Part shown: one piece after another, positions 16,382 to 24,891 of the stretch
How the letters are laid out: every line of letters begins with the position of its first letter
How positions within the stretch are numbered: the stretch's first letter is position 1
Assembly: GCF_038433135.1 (NCBI RefSeq)
Contig: NZ_JBCDMV010000019.1
Location: 1 to 64,000, forward strand
Length of the DNA: 64,000 bases
DNA from: Luteococcus sp038433135
GTDB lineage: Bacteria; Actinomycetota; Actinomycetes; Propionibacteriales; Propionibacteriaceae
Direction of reading: 5' to 3'
Notes under the pieces: generated by a model
What the model saw: the letters and a program-made list of their open reading frames with translations, nothing else
Databases searched by the model: none
What the model was told of the DNA's origin: nothing
Made by a program: the position numbers and the translations under genes

Positions 16382-17248
16382 GTGGTGACCACGAACAACC
16401 CACCCATGGACTGGTACCCGGATCCGGCCGATCCCGCACGCGAGCGCTACTGGGACGGTGAGCGCTGGACCCACAACACCCGTCCGCTGAGCAATCTGCC
16501 CACCCCGCAGGCCCCGACGCAGGATCCCTGGGCCGCCGCGGCCCCGGGGGCCGCGCCCACCCATCCCGGTCAGCCCACCCATCCCGGCCAGTTCGGTCAG
16601 CCCGGGCAGCCCGGTCAGGGCCCGTGGGGTCCGCAGAATGCTGGTTACGGCCCCTACCAGGGCGGTGTTCCCGCTCCGGGACAGCCGGCCGGGCCCTACA
16701 CGTCGACGATGGGCAAGCGGGACAGCACAGCCGACGGGGTGCGCCTGGCCGGCTGGTGGAGTCGCGCGTTGGCCTGGATCCTGGACAGCCTGCTGATCTC
16801 GGCCGTCACCGTGATGCTGGGCTGGAACTTCTTCAGCCAGATCCGGGAGAACTGGGGCGGCATGTGGAATGAGGTGCTGGCCCAGGCGCGGGCTGGCACC
16901 CAGAGCAATCCCGACGACCTGATTTCCCGCTACAACCTGACCGCCGGCACGTCCGAGCTCCAGGCGATCAGCGCGGCGGTGCTGGTCTGCTACCTGCTGC
17001 TGATGTGGAAATTCCTCGGTGCCACCCTTGGTCAGCTGCTGCTCGGCATCCGGGTGGTGCCGGTGGACCAGGGCCGGGCGCCGCGCCAGCTCGGCTGGGG
17101 CCCGGCGGTGGTGCGGTCGTTGTCCTTCACCCTGCTCAACCAGATCTGGATCTTTGCGCTGATCAGCTTCCTGATGCCGCTGTGGACGCAGCGTCGTCAG
17201 GCGCTGCATGACCTGATGGCCCGCACCCAGGTGGTCCGCGGCCGGTGA
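16382..17248 (+). CDS. RDD family membrane protein with DUF2510 domain
   Basis: A 288-residue membrane protein. Residues about 9-35 are a DUF2510 motif (DWYPDPADPARERYWDGE), followed by a Pro/Gly/Gln-rich linker with HPGQPTHPGQFGQPGQPGQ repeats. Then comes an RDD domain with three hydrophobic segments: GWWSRALAWILDSLLISAV, ISAAVLVCYLLLMWKFLG and LNQIWIFALISFLMPLW. The RDD motif is GWWSRALAWILD and the terminal ARTQVV tail is typical. GTG start (a second GTG follows immediately). Its stop overlaps the start of a second RDD protein by four bases. RDD proteins are proposed transporters or assembly factors; no specific role is visible. Confidence 0.87.
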   Translation: MVTTNNPPMDWYPDPADPARERYWDGERWTHNTRPLSNLPTPQAPTQDPWAAAAPGAAPTHPGQPTHPGQFGQPGQPGQGPWGPQNAGYGPYQGGVPAPGQPAGPYTSTMGKRDSTADGVRLAGWWSRALAWILDSLLISAVTVMLGWNFFSQIRENWGGMWNEVLAQARAGTQSNPDDLISRYNLTAGTSELQAISAAVLVCYLLLMWKFLGATLGQLLLGIRVVPVDQGRAPRQLGWGPAVVRSLSFTLLNQIWIFALISFLMPLWTQRRQALHDLMARTQVVRGR

Positions 17249-17931
17249 CCACCCCCGTCGCCGGCTGGTATGCCGATCCCACCGGCCAGGCACCGTTGCG
17301 CTGGTGGGACGGCGCCACCTGGAGCGGATACGTCACCGGCTGGGCCGATCGGGCCGCGTCGTGGCGGCTGGCCGGCTGGTGGGAACGCGCCCGGGGCTAC
17401 CTGATGGACGCCGGCCTGCTCTGGCTGGCCTCGCTCTTCCTGCTGGAACGCTGGCACACCCCCTTCATCAACGAAGTGGTCGGCATCCTGCGGGTCTCGA
17501 TCCTCACCGACGGCGGTCGGCTGCCCGGCCCCGTCCTGTGGTGGGACTACGGCCTGGTCCAGCTCTGGCTGCTCACGGCCATCCCGGGGATCATCCTGCG
17601 GGTCGGCTATGACCTGCTCTGTCTGGTCTGGCAGGGCGCGACGATCGGTCACCGGCGCGTCGGTCTGCGCGTGGTGGCCGCAGCGGAGGATCCGCAGACC
17701 GCCACCGGCCACGGCCTGGTCTGGCACCGGGCGCTGCGCCGCAGCCTGGTGCTGCGCATCCTGGCACCCACCTGCCTGGGTTGGCTGGTCTGCGTGCTGT
17801 GGCCGCTGGCCGATTCCCAGCGTCGCAGCCTGGCGGATCTGGTCGCGGGAACCCTCGTCGTCGCCCGGGATGACGAACGCCCACTTTTTCCTCTGGGCGA
17901 ACCGGGTGTCGCACGGCAAACACGGGGCTGA
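17245..17931 (+). CDS. Second RDD family membrane protein with DUF2510 motif
   Basis: A 228-residue protein translationally coupled (GTGA overlap) to the preceding RDD protein. It starts with a shortened DUF2510 motif (GWYADPTGQAPLRWWDGATW), lacks the long Pro/Gln linker, and continues into an RDD domain with GWWERARGYLMDAGLLWL, a central helix pair and the RRSLADLVAGTLVVARDD tail. The two proteins look like an ancient tandem duplication and may form a heteromeric complex; this is inference from arrangement. The C-terminal about 20 residues are unique. Confidence 0.85.
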   Translation: MTTPVAGWYADPTGQAPLRWWDGATWSGYVTGWADRAASWRLAGWWERARGYLMDAGLLWLASLFLLERWHTPFINEVVGILRVSILTDGGRLPGPVLWWDYGLVQLWLLTAIPGIILRVGYDLLCLVWQGATIGHRRVGLRVVAAAEDPQTATGHGLVWHRALRRSLVLRILAPTCLGWLVCVLWPLADSQRRSLADLVAGTLVVARDDERPLFPLGEPGVARQTRG

Positions 17932-17992
17932 ATCACCCACCCGGGCCGCTAGGCTGGCACAGACCTCGGCAGCTCGACGAACTGGACCAACG

Positions 17993-20143
17993 ATGGCACT
18001 GAACGACCCGCTCCTCGCGGAACTTGCTGACCACTTCGGCATCGCTTCCGAATTCTGGGACTGGAAGGGCCGCCAGACCCAGATCAGCGACGAGACGGTG
18101 ATCGCCGTGCTCAAGAGCTTGGAGATCGACGCGTCCACCCCGGAGAAGGCGCAGGCCGCCATCGACGAGTTGCGAATGCGGCCGTGGCGGCGCAAGCTCC
18201 CCCCGTGCGTGGTGCTGGAGCAGGGCCAGCCCGGCTGGGTCAATGTGCACGTCAACTCCGGGGCCGACGCCACCCTCTACATCCGGCTGGAGAATGGCGA
18301 GACCCGCGACACCTGGCAGTCCACCAATGACGCGCCCGATCGTGAGGTGGACGGCAACTGGATCGGTGAGGCCACCTTCCAGCTGCCCGCCGACCTGCCA
18401 CTGGGCTACCACCGGCTGGTGCTGCGCAGCCAGGACGTCGAGGTGGAATCCAGCCTGATCATCACCCCCAGCTTCCTGGGCCTGCCCGTCAGCATGAACA
18501 ACCGGCGGATCTGGGGCTACGCGACCCAGCTGTACAGCGTGCGCTCCAAGGAGTCCTGGGGCGTGGGCGACCTGATGGACCTCTCCGACCTGTGCGTCTG
18601 GTCGGCCACCCAGCAGTTCGCCGGCTATGTGCTGGTCAACCCGCTGCACGCGGCCCAGCCGATGCCGCCGCTGGAGCCGTCGCCCTACCTGCCGACCAGC
18701 CGGATGTACGTCAACCCGCTCTACATCCGCCCGGAGGCGATCGAGGAGTACGCGACGCTGTCGGATGCCGACCGGCGCCAGATTGCCGTACTGCGCGACG
18801 AGCTGTTGCAGGAGCTGCAGGGCGTCGACGAGATCCGGCGCAACCAGTCCTGGCAGAACAAGGCCGAGGCGCTGCGGTTGATCTTCGCCACCGGCCGCCG
18901 CCCCGCGCGGGAGATGGCCTTCAACGACTTCATCCGCCGCGAGGGCCGCCAGCTGCGCGACTTCGCCACCTGGTGCGCCCTGTACGAGGTGCACGGACCC
19001 GACTGGCGTACCTGGCCGGCCGAGTTGCAGCGCCCCACCTCGCCGCAGGTGGCCGAGTTCTACCGCGCCAACGAGCCCCGGATCCGCTTCTACAAGTGGC
19101 TGCAGTGGATCGCGGAGAACCAGCTCTCCAGCACCCAGCGCGACGCCCGCGACGCCGGCATGCCGATCGGCATCGTCAGCGACCTGGCGGTGGGCGTGAA
19201 CGCCGCCGGTGCCGAGACCTGGATGCTCTCCGATGTCTTCGCCCAGGGCTGCACCGTCGGGGCGCCGCCGGATGCCTACAGCCAGCTGGGCCAGGACTGG
19301 GGCCAGCCGCCGTGGCGCCCCGACCGGCTGGCCGACCTTGCCTACGCCCCCTTTCGCCAGATGGTGCAGAACGTGCTGCGGCATGCCGGCGGCCTGCGGG
19401 TGGACCACATCATCGGCCTCTTCCGGCTGTGGTGGGTGCCGCAGGGCAAGACCGCCAAGGAGGGCACCTACGTCCGCTATGACCACGACGCCCTGATCGG
19501 CATCCTGGCGCTGGAGGCGCACCGCGCGCAGGCGCTGGTGATCGGTGAGGACCTGGGCACCGTCCAGCCATGGGTGCGGGAATACCTGAGCCGTCGCGGC
19601 ATCCTGGGCACGTCGGTGATGTGGTTCGAGCAGGGCGACGACGGTCACCCGCTGCCCCCGGAGCACTGGCGTGAATACGCCATGAGTTCGGTGACGACGC
19701 ATGACCTGCCGCCCACTTCGGGCTACCTGGCGGGTGACCACATCCGGCTGCGCGACAAGCTGGGGATGCTCACCGAGAGCCTGGAGAGTGAGCTCGAACA
19801 CGGCCGCGCCGAGCAGCAGGCGATGATCGAGGCCCTGCGCAATCGCGGCGCCCTGTCCCAGTACGACTACGAGGGACGCGACGTGGAGCAGATCGTGCTG
19901 GCGATGCACCGGATGCTCACCTGGACGCCGTCGAAGGTGCTCAACGCCGCGCTGGTGGATGCGGTGGGGGATCGCCGCACCCAGAACCAGCCGGGCACCA
20001 TCGACGAGTACCCCAACTGGCGGGTGCCGCTCTCCGGCCCCGACGGCGCGCCGATGGACCTGGAGGACGTCTTCGCCAGCGAGCGCGCCACCCGGCTCGC
20101 CGCCGTGATGAACGGCTACAGCCAGCTCCCCGAGAACCGCTGA
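17993..20143 (+). CDS. malQ: 4-alpha-glucanotransferase (amylomaltase, GH77)
   Basis: Transfers alpha-1,4-glucan segments between maltodextrins in cytoplasmic glycogen/maltose metabolism. The 716-residue length matches the longer actinobacterial MalQ with an N-terminal beta-domain (about 1-160). GH77 catalytic elements are visible: LRVDHIIGLFRLWWVP (nucleophile Asp in RVDH), VIGEDLGTVQPWV (acid/base Glu) and SSVTTHDLPPTSGYL (transition-state-stabilising Asp). The 250s-loop region with PPDAYSQLGQDWGQPPWRP is present. The ATG follows ACCAACG without a strong ribosome site; family alignment (ALNDPLLAELADHFGIAS) supports it. No other maltose genes are adjacent. The downstream intergenic region is filled by palindromic repeats. 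Confidence 0.94.
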   Translation: MALNDPLLAELADHFGIASEFWDWKGRQTQISDETVIAVLKSLEIDASTPEKAQAAIDELRMRPWRRKLPPCVVLEQGQPGWVNVHVNSGADATLYIRLENGETRDTWQSTNDAPDREVDGNWIGEATFQLPADLPLGYHRLVLRSQDVEVESSLIITPSFLGLPVSMNNRRIWGYATQLYSVRSKESWGVGDLMDLSDLCVWSATQQFAGYVLVNPLHAAQPMPPLEPSPYLPTSRMYVNPLYIRPEAIEEYATLSDADRRQIAVLRDELLQELQGVDEIRRNQSWQNKAEALRLIFATGRRPAREMAFNDFIRREGRQLRDFATWCALYEVHGPDWRTWPAELQRPTSPQVAEFYRANEPRIRFYKWLQWIAENQLSSTQRDARDAGMPIGIVSDLAVGVNAAGAETWMLSDVFAQGCTVGAPPDAYSQLGQDWGQPPWRPDRLADLAYAPFRQMVQNVLRHAGGLRVDHIIGLFRLWWVPQGKTAKEGTYVRYDHDALIGILALEAHRAQALVIGEDLGTVQPWVREYLSRRGILGTSVMWFEQGDDGHPLPPEHWREYAMSSVTTHDLPPTSGYLAGDHIRLRDKLGMLTESLESELEHGRAEQQAMIEALRNRGALSQYDYEGRDVEQIVLAMHRMLTWTPSKVLNAALVDAVGDRRTQNQPGTIDEYPNWRVPLSGPDGAPMDLEDVFASERATRLAAVMNGYSQLPENR

Positions 20144-20151
20144 TCTGGGAT

Positions 20152-20275
20152 CCGAGCCTGTCGAGGGGGGCCTCGACAGGCTCGGCCATCGTGGTCGCGT
20201 CACCACGCCCATCGTGGTCGCGTCACCACGCCCATGGTGGTCGTGTCACCACGGTCCCCGCGCTTGTCGAGGGGG
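20152..20275. repeat. Intergenic palindromic repeat element with triple 23-bp unit
   Basis: CCGAGCCTGTCGAGG (20152-20166) and CCTCGACAGGCTCGG (20171-20185) form a perfect 15-bp inverted repeat around GGGG. Three tandem 23-bp units follow (20186-20208, 20209-20231, 20232-20254). The first two are identical and the third has two substitutions plus a final-base change. Each unit contains GTGGTC...ACCAC arms. The element closes with a CGCTTGTCGAGG arm. It fills the gap between the convergent malQ and pncA genes and is the most elaborate copy of a family seen at seven loci in this window. Confidence 0.85.
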
Positions 20276-20289
20276 TGCCCCCGCCGAGC

Positions 20290-20862
20290 TCAGCGGAGGT
20301 GGATCCCGTTCTCGGTGAACTCGTCGCGCACCCGCTGCAGGTTGGCCGGGTCCACCGCGGCGGTCAGGTCCAGCAGCACCGTGGTGGTGAAGCCCTCCTG
20401 CGCGGCATCCAGCGCGGTGGCCCGGACGCAGTGGTCGGTGGCGATCCCCACCACGTCGACGTGGCTGATCTTGTGCCGCAGCAGCCAGTCCACCAGCGGC
20501 TCCCCGTCCTCGTCGCCGCCGATGCTGCCCTCGAAGGCGGAATAGGCGGCGCTGTAGGAGCCCTTGTCGAAGACCGCGTCGAAGTCGTGACCGGCCAGGG
20601 CGGGGTGGATCTCCTGGCCGGGCGTCCCGACCACGCAGTGCGGCGGCCAGGAATCCTTGAAGTCCGGGTGGTCGCTGAAGTGCGAGCCGGGATCGATGTG
20701 GTGGTCCCGGCTGGCGATCACCTTGGCATAACCCGCCCGCCCGTCGGCCAGCAGCTCGGCCAGCCGTCGGGCCACGTCATTGCCGCCGGCCACCGCCAGC
20801 GCACCTCCCTCGCAGAAGTCGTTCTGCACGTCGACGACGAGCAGCGCGCTGGTGCTGGCCAT
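20290..20862 (-). CDS. pncA: Nicotinamidase (isochorismatase family)
   Basis: Hydrolyses nicotinamide to nicotinate for NAD salvage (and would activate pyrazinamide). The 190-residue cytoplasmic enzyme has the catalytic triad Asp11, Lys100, Cys145 (in GIATDHCVRATALDA) and the metal site Asp53, His55, His61 and His75 (SRDHHIDPGSHF...PPHC), matching PncA spacing. It is 33 bases downstream of pncB on the same strand, with a consensus AAAGGAG ribosome site, so the two successive steps of the salvage pathway are cotranscribed. Confidence 0.94.
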   Translation of the reverse strand: MASTSALLVVDVQNDFCEGGALAVAGGNDVARRLAELLADGRAGYAKVIASRDHHIDPGSHFSDHPDFKDSWPPHCVVGTPGQEIHPALAGHDFDAVFDKGSYSAAYSAFEGSIGGDEDGEPLVDWLLRHKISHVDVVGIATDHCVRATALDAAQEGFTTTVLLDLTAAVDPANLQRVRDEFTENGIHLR

Positions 20863-20895
20863 GATGTCTCCTTTGAAGTGGTGGGGCCGCGTCCT

Positions 20896-22248
20896 TCAGA
20901 TATTGGTGGGGACGGCAGAGTGCAGGTACGGGTTGTAGGCCTCGTCACCCTCGGAATCCAGGATGATCGTCGGAATCGCGGGTTCACCCTTGCTGACCCG
21001 CAGCGCCGCCAACGGCAGTTCCTTGCGGGAATTCTCGTGCCGGGTGCGGGCGGCCTGCAGGTCCTCCCGGCCAACGACGGTGCCATTCTCCACCAGCGGC
21101 ACCATCAGCTGCCGGTCATTGGCGTCGCCGCTGGGCGGGGTGCCGATGCCGACGATCTCGGCCTCAGCCACGCCGCGCTCGTTGAAGCGGCGCATCGCGA
21201 ACTTGCGGCCACCGACCGTGTTCTTGTTGGTGGACTTCTTGGCGACGGGGTACAGCTCCGCATTCGGATCGTCGGAATTGGCGCGGGCCACCAGCTTGTA
21301 GACGAAGCCGCAAGTGGGGTGCCCGGAGCCGGTGACCACCGAGGTGCCGACGCCGTAGCCATCGACGGGGGCACCACGCAGCGCGGCGATCTGCCACTCG
21401 TCCAGGTCGCTGGTGACGATGATCCGGGTCTTGGTGGCGCCCAGGTCGTCCAGCAGGTCACGCGCCTGACGAGCCATGATGGCCAGGTCTCCGGAGTCCA
21501 GCCGGATTGCGCCCAACCGGCCCTCGGTCAGCCGGACGCCGGTGCGGATCGCCTCGTCGATGTCATAGGTGTCCACCAGCAGCGCGGTGTTCTCACCCAG
21601 CGCGGCGATCTGCGCCTTGAAGGCCTCCTCCTCGCTGTCGTGCAGCAGGGTGAAGGAGTGGGCGGCGGTGCCGGCGGTGGGAACGCCCCACCGCCGGCCG
21701 GCCTCCAGATTCGACGAGTTGTTGAAGCCGGCGATGTAGGCGGCCCGGGCGGCGGCCACCGCGGAGAGCTCCTGGGTGCGGCGCGAGCCCATCTCGATGC
21801 ACGGCCGCCCCTCGGCCATCGCCGTCATCCGGCTGGCGGCCGAGGCGATCGCCGCATCGTGGTTGTAGATGCTCAGCAGCAAGGTCTCCAGCACGCAGGC
21901 TTCGGCGAAGCTTCCCTCCACCCGAAGCAGGGGCGAGCCAGGGAAGTAGATCTCACCCTCCGGGTAGCCCCACATGTTGCCGCTGAACCGGAAGTCCCGC
22001 AGCCAGGCGGCGCACTCGTCGTTGACGACGTCCTTGTCCAGCAGCCAGTCGACGGTCTCGGAGTCGAAGCGGAAGTCCTCCAGCGCGTCGAGCATCCGGC
22101 CCACCCCGGCCACGACGCCGTAGCGGCGCCCCTCGGGCAGCCGTCGCGGGAAGAGCTCGAAGACGCTGCGCCGAAAGGCGGTGCCCGATCCCATGGCCGC
22201 GCGGACCATGGTGAGCTCGTAGTGGTCGGTCAGTAGTGCGGTGGTCAT
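20896..22248 (-). CDS. pncB: Nicotinate phosphoribosyltransferase
   Basis: Forms nicotinate mononucleotide from nicotinate and PRPP in NAD salvage. The 450-residue protein opens TTALLTDHYELTMVRAAMGSG, diagnostic of actinobacterial PncB. It contains the catalytic-histidine region TAAHSFTLLHDSEEEAF, IRLDSGDLAIMARQARDLL and IIVTSDLDEWQIAALRGAPVDGYGVGTSVVTG, which forms the phosphate/pyridine site. First gene of a pncB-pncA operon. In mycobacteria pncB1 similarly lies beside clpS and DUF2017, found here 1.6 kb away. Confidence 0.94.
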   Translation of the reverse strand: MTTALLTDHYELTMVRAAMGSGTAFRRSVFELFPRRLPEGRRYGVVAGVGRMLDALEDFRFDSETVDWLLDKDVVNDECAAWLRDFRFSGNMWGYPEGEIYFPGSPLLRVEGSFAEACVLETLLLSIYNHDAAIASAASRMTAMAEGRPCIEMGSRRTQELSAVAAARAAYIAGFNNSSNLEAGRRWGVPTAGTAAHSFTLLHDSEEEAFKAQIAALGENTALLVDTYDIDEAIRTGVRLTEGRLGAIRLDSGDLAIMARQARDLLDDLGATKTRIIVTSDLDEWQIAALRGAPVDGYGVGTSVVTGSGHPTCGFVYKLVARANSDDPNAELYPVAKKSTNKNTVGGRKFAMRRFNERGVAEAEIVGIGTPPSGDANDRQLMVPLVENGTVVGREDLQAARTRHENSRKELPLAALRVSKGEPAIPTIILDSEGDEAYNPYLHSAVPTNI

Positions 22249-22421
22249 GGTTTTCACACTATTGGACGAATGGGGCCGACGACAGGGGGCTATTGCCCTC
22301 GAAGGTTGTCGAGTCTGGCAATTGCGGTGACCGCACCGGTGTACTGCCTTCCACGCTGCACGTCCTGGTGCCCCGGGCAGCCGCTGCACGCAGATTGTCA
22401 GCAGCGCGTGCCCGGGGTAGC

Positions 22422-22451
22422 CCGACGTGCGCAGTCAACGACGCACGTCGG
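22422..22451 (-). terminator. Hairpin after the HAAS/DUF1700-like gene
   Basis: CCGACGTGCG (22422-22431) and CGCACGTCGG (22442-22451) form a perfect 10-bp stem with a 10-base loop, starting ten bases beyond the stop codon of the minus-strand membrane protein. No T tract follows. Position suggests a transcription or mRNA 3' end; it could alternatively be an operator for pncB, which begins about 175 bases away. Confidence 0.5.
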
Positions 22452-22460
22452 CGTGACGCC

Positions 22461-23180
22461 TCAGCTGGCGAACCAGAGCGGGATCGCGGTGATCAGGGCC
22501 AGGCCGACGGCGCTGATCACGAAGATCCAGCTGGCCGCGGCCGCGATGGCGGGGTTCATCGGGCGACGGGTGCGGGGGTCGATGATCAGGTCCTGCTCGG
22601 TCTCAATCGTGTGACGCATGCCGATCACCGAGTAGGCCAGCGTCGCCAGACAGGCCACGACGGCGAGCCAGAGCGGCACGTGGAAGGCGGTGACGTCGAG
22701 CAACACCTGGCTCATCGTCAGCACGGTGATGCCGCCGCCGAGGATCAGGGCAGCATTGATCCATCGCTGAGTGATGGCGCGCAGCACGCCGGGGACCCGG
22801 GCAGCCAACAGGACGAACAACGCCAACAGCCCCAGTGTGACGATCTCTCCCCACCGCACCGCCACGGGGGCATCGGTGAACAGGGCCAGCACGATGCCCG
22901 GCACCAGGTAGAGGCCGACGAGTCCAATGGCGATCGGGGACATCAAGCGTGCCCACTTCGTGGGGGTGGTGTGGTTCAGCTGGTCGCCCGGGAAGTCGAG
23001 GGCACGGGCAAATTCCCGCGGGGCGCCGAAGGCCTCCGCGGCGCTCTCGCCGGCTTCGGCGCAGTGCGTCTCGACGGCGGCGACCGCGTCACCGATGGCG
23101 GGTCCCCGGACATTGCGCAGGCGAAGTTCGATGATCATCTCGTCGAGCCACTGCTTGTCGGTGGGCTGCTTGGCGTTCAT
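22461..23180 (-). CDS. HAAS/DUF1700-like integral membrane protein, PadR partner
   Basis: A 239-residue protein. The N-terminal soluble part (about 1-80: DKQWLDEMIIELRLRNVRGPAIGDAVAAVETHCAE...FGAPREFARAL) resembles the helical HAAS domain that accompanies PadR regulators. It is followed by about five membrane helices from residue 85 to the C-terminus. It starts one base after the PadR stop, so the two form an operon. Such pairs typically modulate envelope or transporter functions, but no target is visible here. Confidence 0.78.
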   Translation of the reverse strand: MNAKQPTDKQWLDEMIIELRLRNVRGPAIGDAVAAVETHCAEAGESAAEAFGAPREFARALDFPGDQLNHTTPTKWARLMSPIAIGLVGLYLVPGIVLALFTDAPVAVRWGEIVTLGLLALFVLLAARVPGVLRAITQRWINAALILGGGITVLTMSQVLLDVTAFHVPLWLAVVACLATLAYSVIGMRHTIETEQDLIIDPRTRRPMNPAIAAAASWIFVISAVGLALITAIPLWFAS

Positions 23181-23181
23181 G

Positions 23182-23538
23182 TCATGCCTCCGGGTTCTGG
23201 TGGGGCTGGTCAGGGTTGATGAAGTCGCTGGTGTGCTGGCAGAAGGCGCGCCACAGGGGGGCCTGTTGGTGGTAGCGGCGCTGGCCCAGGTCGGTGAGCA
23301 GGAAGTACTTGCGGCCGGGGCCACCGTCGCCCTCGCGCCACTCGGTCTCCACCAGGCCCTGGGTCTCCAGTCGGCTGAGCAGGGGATAGAGCGTGCCGCC
23401 CTTGATGTCGCCAAATCCGGCGTCGGCCAGGGCATTGGCGATCGCGTAGCCATAGGTCGGCCCCTCGGCCAGGACGCGCAGCACCGCGAGGGTGAGGGTG
23501 CCGCGGAGCCACTCGCTGGGCCAGGGTTGGGTTGCCAT
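23182..23538 (-). CDS. PadR family transcriptional regulator
   Basis: A 118-residue winged-helix repressor. LRGTLTLAVLRVLAEGPTYGYAIANAL and GDIKGGTLYPLLSRLETQGLVETEWRE are the canonical PadR helix-turn-helix and wing, and GGPGRKYFLLTDLGQRRY is the conserved wing strand. The short C-terminal region places it in the PadR-s2 group. It is first in an operon with the HAAS-type membrane protein and probably autoregulates; the 87-bp gap to the divergent small membrane gene would carry the operator. Confidence 0.92.
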   Translation of the reverse strand: MATQPWPSEWLRGTLTLAVLRVLAEGPTYGYAIANALADAGFGDIKGGTLYPLLSRLETQGLVETEWREGDGGPGRKYFLLTDLGQRRYHQQAPLWRAFCQHTSDFINPDQPHQNPEA

Positions 23539-23625
23539 GGCTCAATAGTGCCACTACTTAGTGAAACTGTCTAGCGTGTCTGCCTAGTAGGTCGCTTCCG
23601 ACTGTGCGGCAGCTAGGTTGGTGTC

Positions 23626-23853
23626 ATGCAGACCCAATCCAGGCAGCAAAGCCGCGGGCCCGCCTCATATCTGGGGCTCTTCATGGCCACTGTCGTGGCC
23701 GCTGTCATCGTGCGCCAAGCGGCCGTTTGGCTCGGGCTGACGAAGGAGCCGCTGGTCTGGAGCGTGGTCTTCGGGCTGGTGCTCGGCGTGTTCCTGTTGC
23801 TGTTCGAGATGGCGCTCGACGCGTGGCGCAGGAGGCGCGACGACGCTTCGTGA
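23626..23853 (+). CDS. Small two-helix membrane protein
   Basis: A 75-residue hypothetical protein with two hydrophobic segments (SYLGLFMATVVAAVIVRQAAVWL and VWSVVFGLVLGVFLLLFEMAL) and a basic C-terminus AWRRRRDDAS. It stands directly upstream of clpS in the same direction (about 20 bases). No family is recognised, but codon choice and the ribosome-site-like AGGTTGG upstream support a real gene. Confidence 0.6.
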   Translation: MQTQSRQQSRGPASYLGLFMATVVAAVIVRQAAVWLGLTKEPLVWSVVFGLVLGVFLLLFEMALDAWRRRRDDAS

Positions 23854-23872
23854 GTGCGCAACAATGGGGAGC

Positions 23873-24181
23873 ATGAGTAGCGAGCCCACCATCACGCCGT
23901 CGGGTGGTACGGCCGTCGTCGAGCGTACCGACGAGAGCGCCGCGACGCAGCAACCCTGGGTGACGCTGGTCTGGGATGACCCGGTCAACCTGATGAGCTA
24001 CGTCACCCATGTCTTCACCAGCTACTTCGGCTACCCGAAGGAGAAGGCCGAGCAGCTGATGCTGGAAGTGCACAACGAGGGCAAGAGTGCCGTCAGCATG
24101 GGCGGGCGCGAACAGATGGAACGCGACGTCAACGCCATGCACGGCTATGGCCTGTGGGCCACGATGGAGCGTGCCGAATGA
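23873..24181 (+). CDS. clpS: ATP-dependent Clp protease adaptor ClpS
   Basis: N-recognin adaptor that delivers N-degron substrates to ClpC/ClpA-ClpP. The 102-residue protein has the conserved core WVTLVWDDPVNLMSYVTHVFTSYFGYPKEKAEQLMLEVHNEGKS, including the DDPVN substrate-pocket loop, and VSMGGREQMERDVNAMHGYGLWATME for Clp binding. The N-terminal about 25 residues are a flexible tail. A second in-frame ATG lies three codons upstream, and neither has a good ribosome site. The stop overlaps the DUF2017 start (ATGA), a pairing conserved across actinobacteria. Confidence 0.93.
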   Translation: MSSEPTITPSGGTAVVERTDESAATQQPWVTLVWDDPVNLMSYVTHVFTSYFGYPKEKAEQLMLEVHNEGKSAVSMGGREQMERDVNAMHGYGLWATMERAE

Positions 24182-24798
24182 GGGGAGTGGAGCCCGAGGA
24201 TGGCTTCCTGGTGATCCACTTCGACGCCGAGGAGCCCGGGCTGTTGGCCGGCATGGTGGACCAGCTGGCCGAACTGCTGACCGATCAGGACCTGATGGCC
24301 GCCCCGATGGAGCACGACGCGGAGCCCGAGCCCGACGCGGATCCCTTTGCCCGGTGGGAAGCGGAATTCAGCCAGGATCAGGCCCCGACGGTGGAGACCA
24401 TGGGGCTGCCGGACGACGAGGACGGCGACGAGGTCGATCCGGTGATCCGGCGGCTCTTCCCCGATGCCTATCCGGATGATCCGGCCGCCTCGCACGACTT
24501 CCGGCGCTTCACCCAGGCCCAGCAGCGAAGTCTCAAGGTGGCCGACGCACACACCGTCGTCAATGACCTGCAGCACACCGACCGGCGGGGCCGTTGCCGG
24601 CTGCCGCAGGCGCACGTCACCCCGTGGCTGAAGACCCTGACCAATGTCCGGCTGGCGCTGGCGGTGCGGTTGGACATCACCGACGAGATCAGTGCGGATG
24701 AGGCGGCGCAACTGCCGGAGTCCGATCCGCGCTCGTGGTTGTACGAGGTCTACGCCTGGACGGGCTGGCTGCAGGAATCCTTGATCGAGGCTCTCTGA
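24178..24798 (+). CDS. DUF2017 family protein
   Basis: A 206-residue cytoplasmic protein, translationally coupled to clpS. DUF2017 proteins nearly always follow clpS in actinobacteria. Visible family segments are FDAEEPGLLAGMVDQLAELL, DPVIRRLFPDAYPDDPAASHDFRRFTQAQQRSLKVADAHTV and WLKTLTNVRLALAVRLDITD followed by LYEVYAWTGWLQESLIEAL. No catalytic motif is evident. An association with the Clp system is inferred only from the conserved neighbourhood. Confidence 0.87.
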   Translation: MRGVEPEDGFLVIHFDAEEPGLLAGMVDQLAELLTDQDLMAAPMEHDAEPEPDADPFARWEAEFSQDQAPTVETMGLPDDEDGDEVDPVIRRLFPDAYPDDPAASHDFRRFTQAQQRSLKVADAHTVVNDLQHTDRRGRCRLPQAHVTPWLKTLTNVRLALAVRLDITDEISADEAAQLPESDPRSWLYEVYAWTGWLQESLIEAL

Positions 24799-24851
24799 GT
24801 GCTTCGCGAGCGCCAGGAAACTCACTCGCTGGGGTTTTCGCAAGGCCTTTG

Positions 24852-24891
24852 TGTGATAATCCCCACCCTGGGTGTGCTTAGGCTTACCTAA
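24852..24891 (+). promoter_or_regulatory. Extended -10 and DtxR/IdeR-type iron box before feoA
   Basis: TGTGATAAT (24852-24860) is an extended -10-like element. The 19-mer TGTGCTTAGGCTTACCTAA (24873-24891) matches the DtxR/IdeR consensus TTAGGTTAGGCTTACCTAA at 16 of 19 positions, with the last 14 identical. The box lies just downstream of the expected start point and 17 bases before feoA, so an iron-loaded repressor bound there would block transcription of the ferrous-iron operon. Basis: consensus match plus the downstream genes. Confidence 0.75.

Noticed and set aside
20186..20254. Three adjacent 23-bp repeats considered as a CRISPR array
   Set aside because: The units abut each other without spacers, contain internal palindromes and belong to a dispersed intergenic repeat family. 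No cas gene is present.
20191..22236. A 681-codon open frame on the plus strand over pncA and pncB
   Set aside because: It is antisense to two clearly conserved enzymes, has no recognisable domains and reflects the codon bias of high-GC DNA; the same applies to other long antisense frames, for example over the ABC receptor at 40.6-42.0 kb and the carboxylate/acid-sugar genes.
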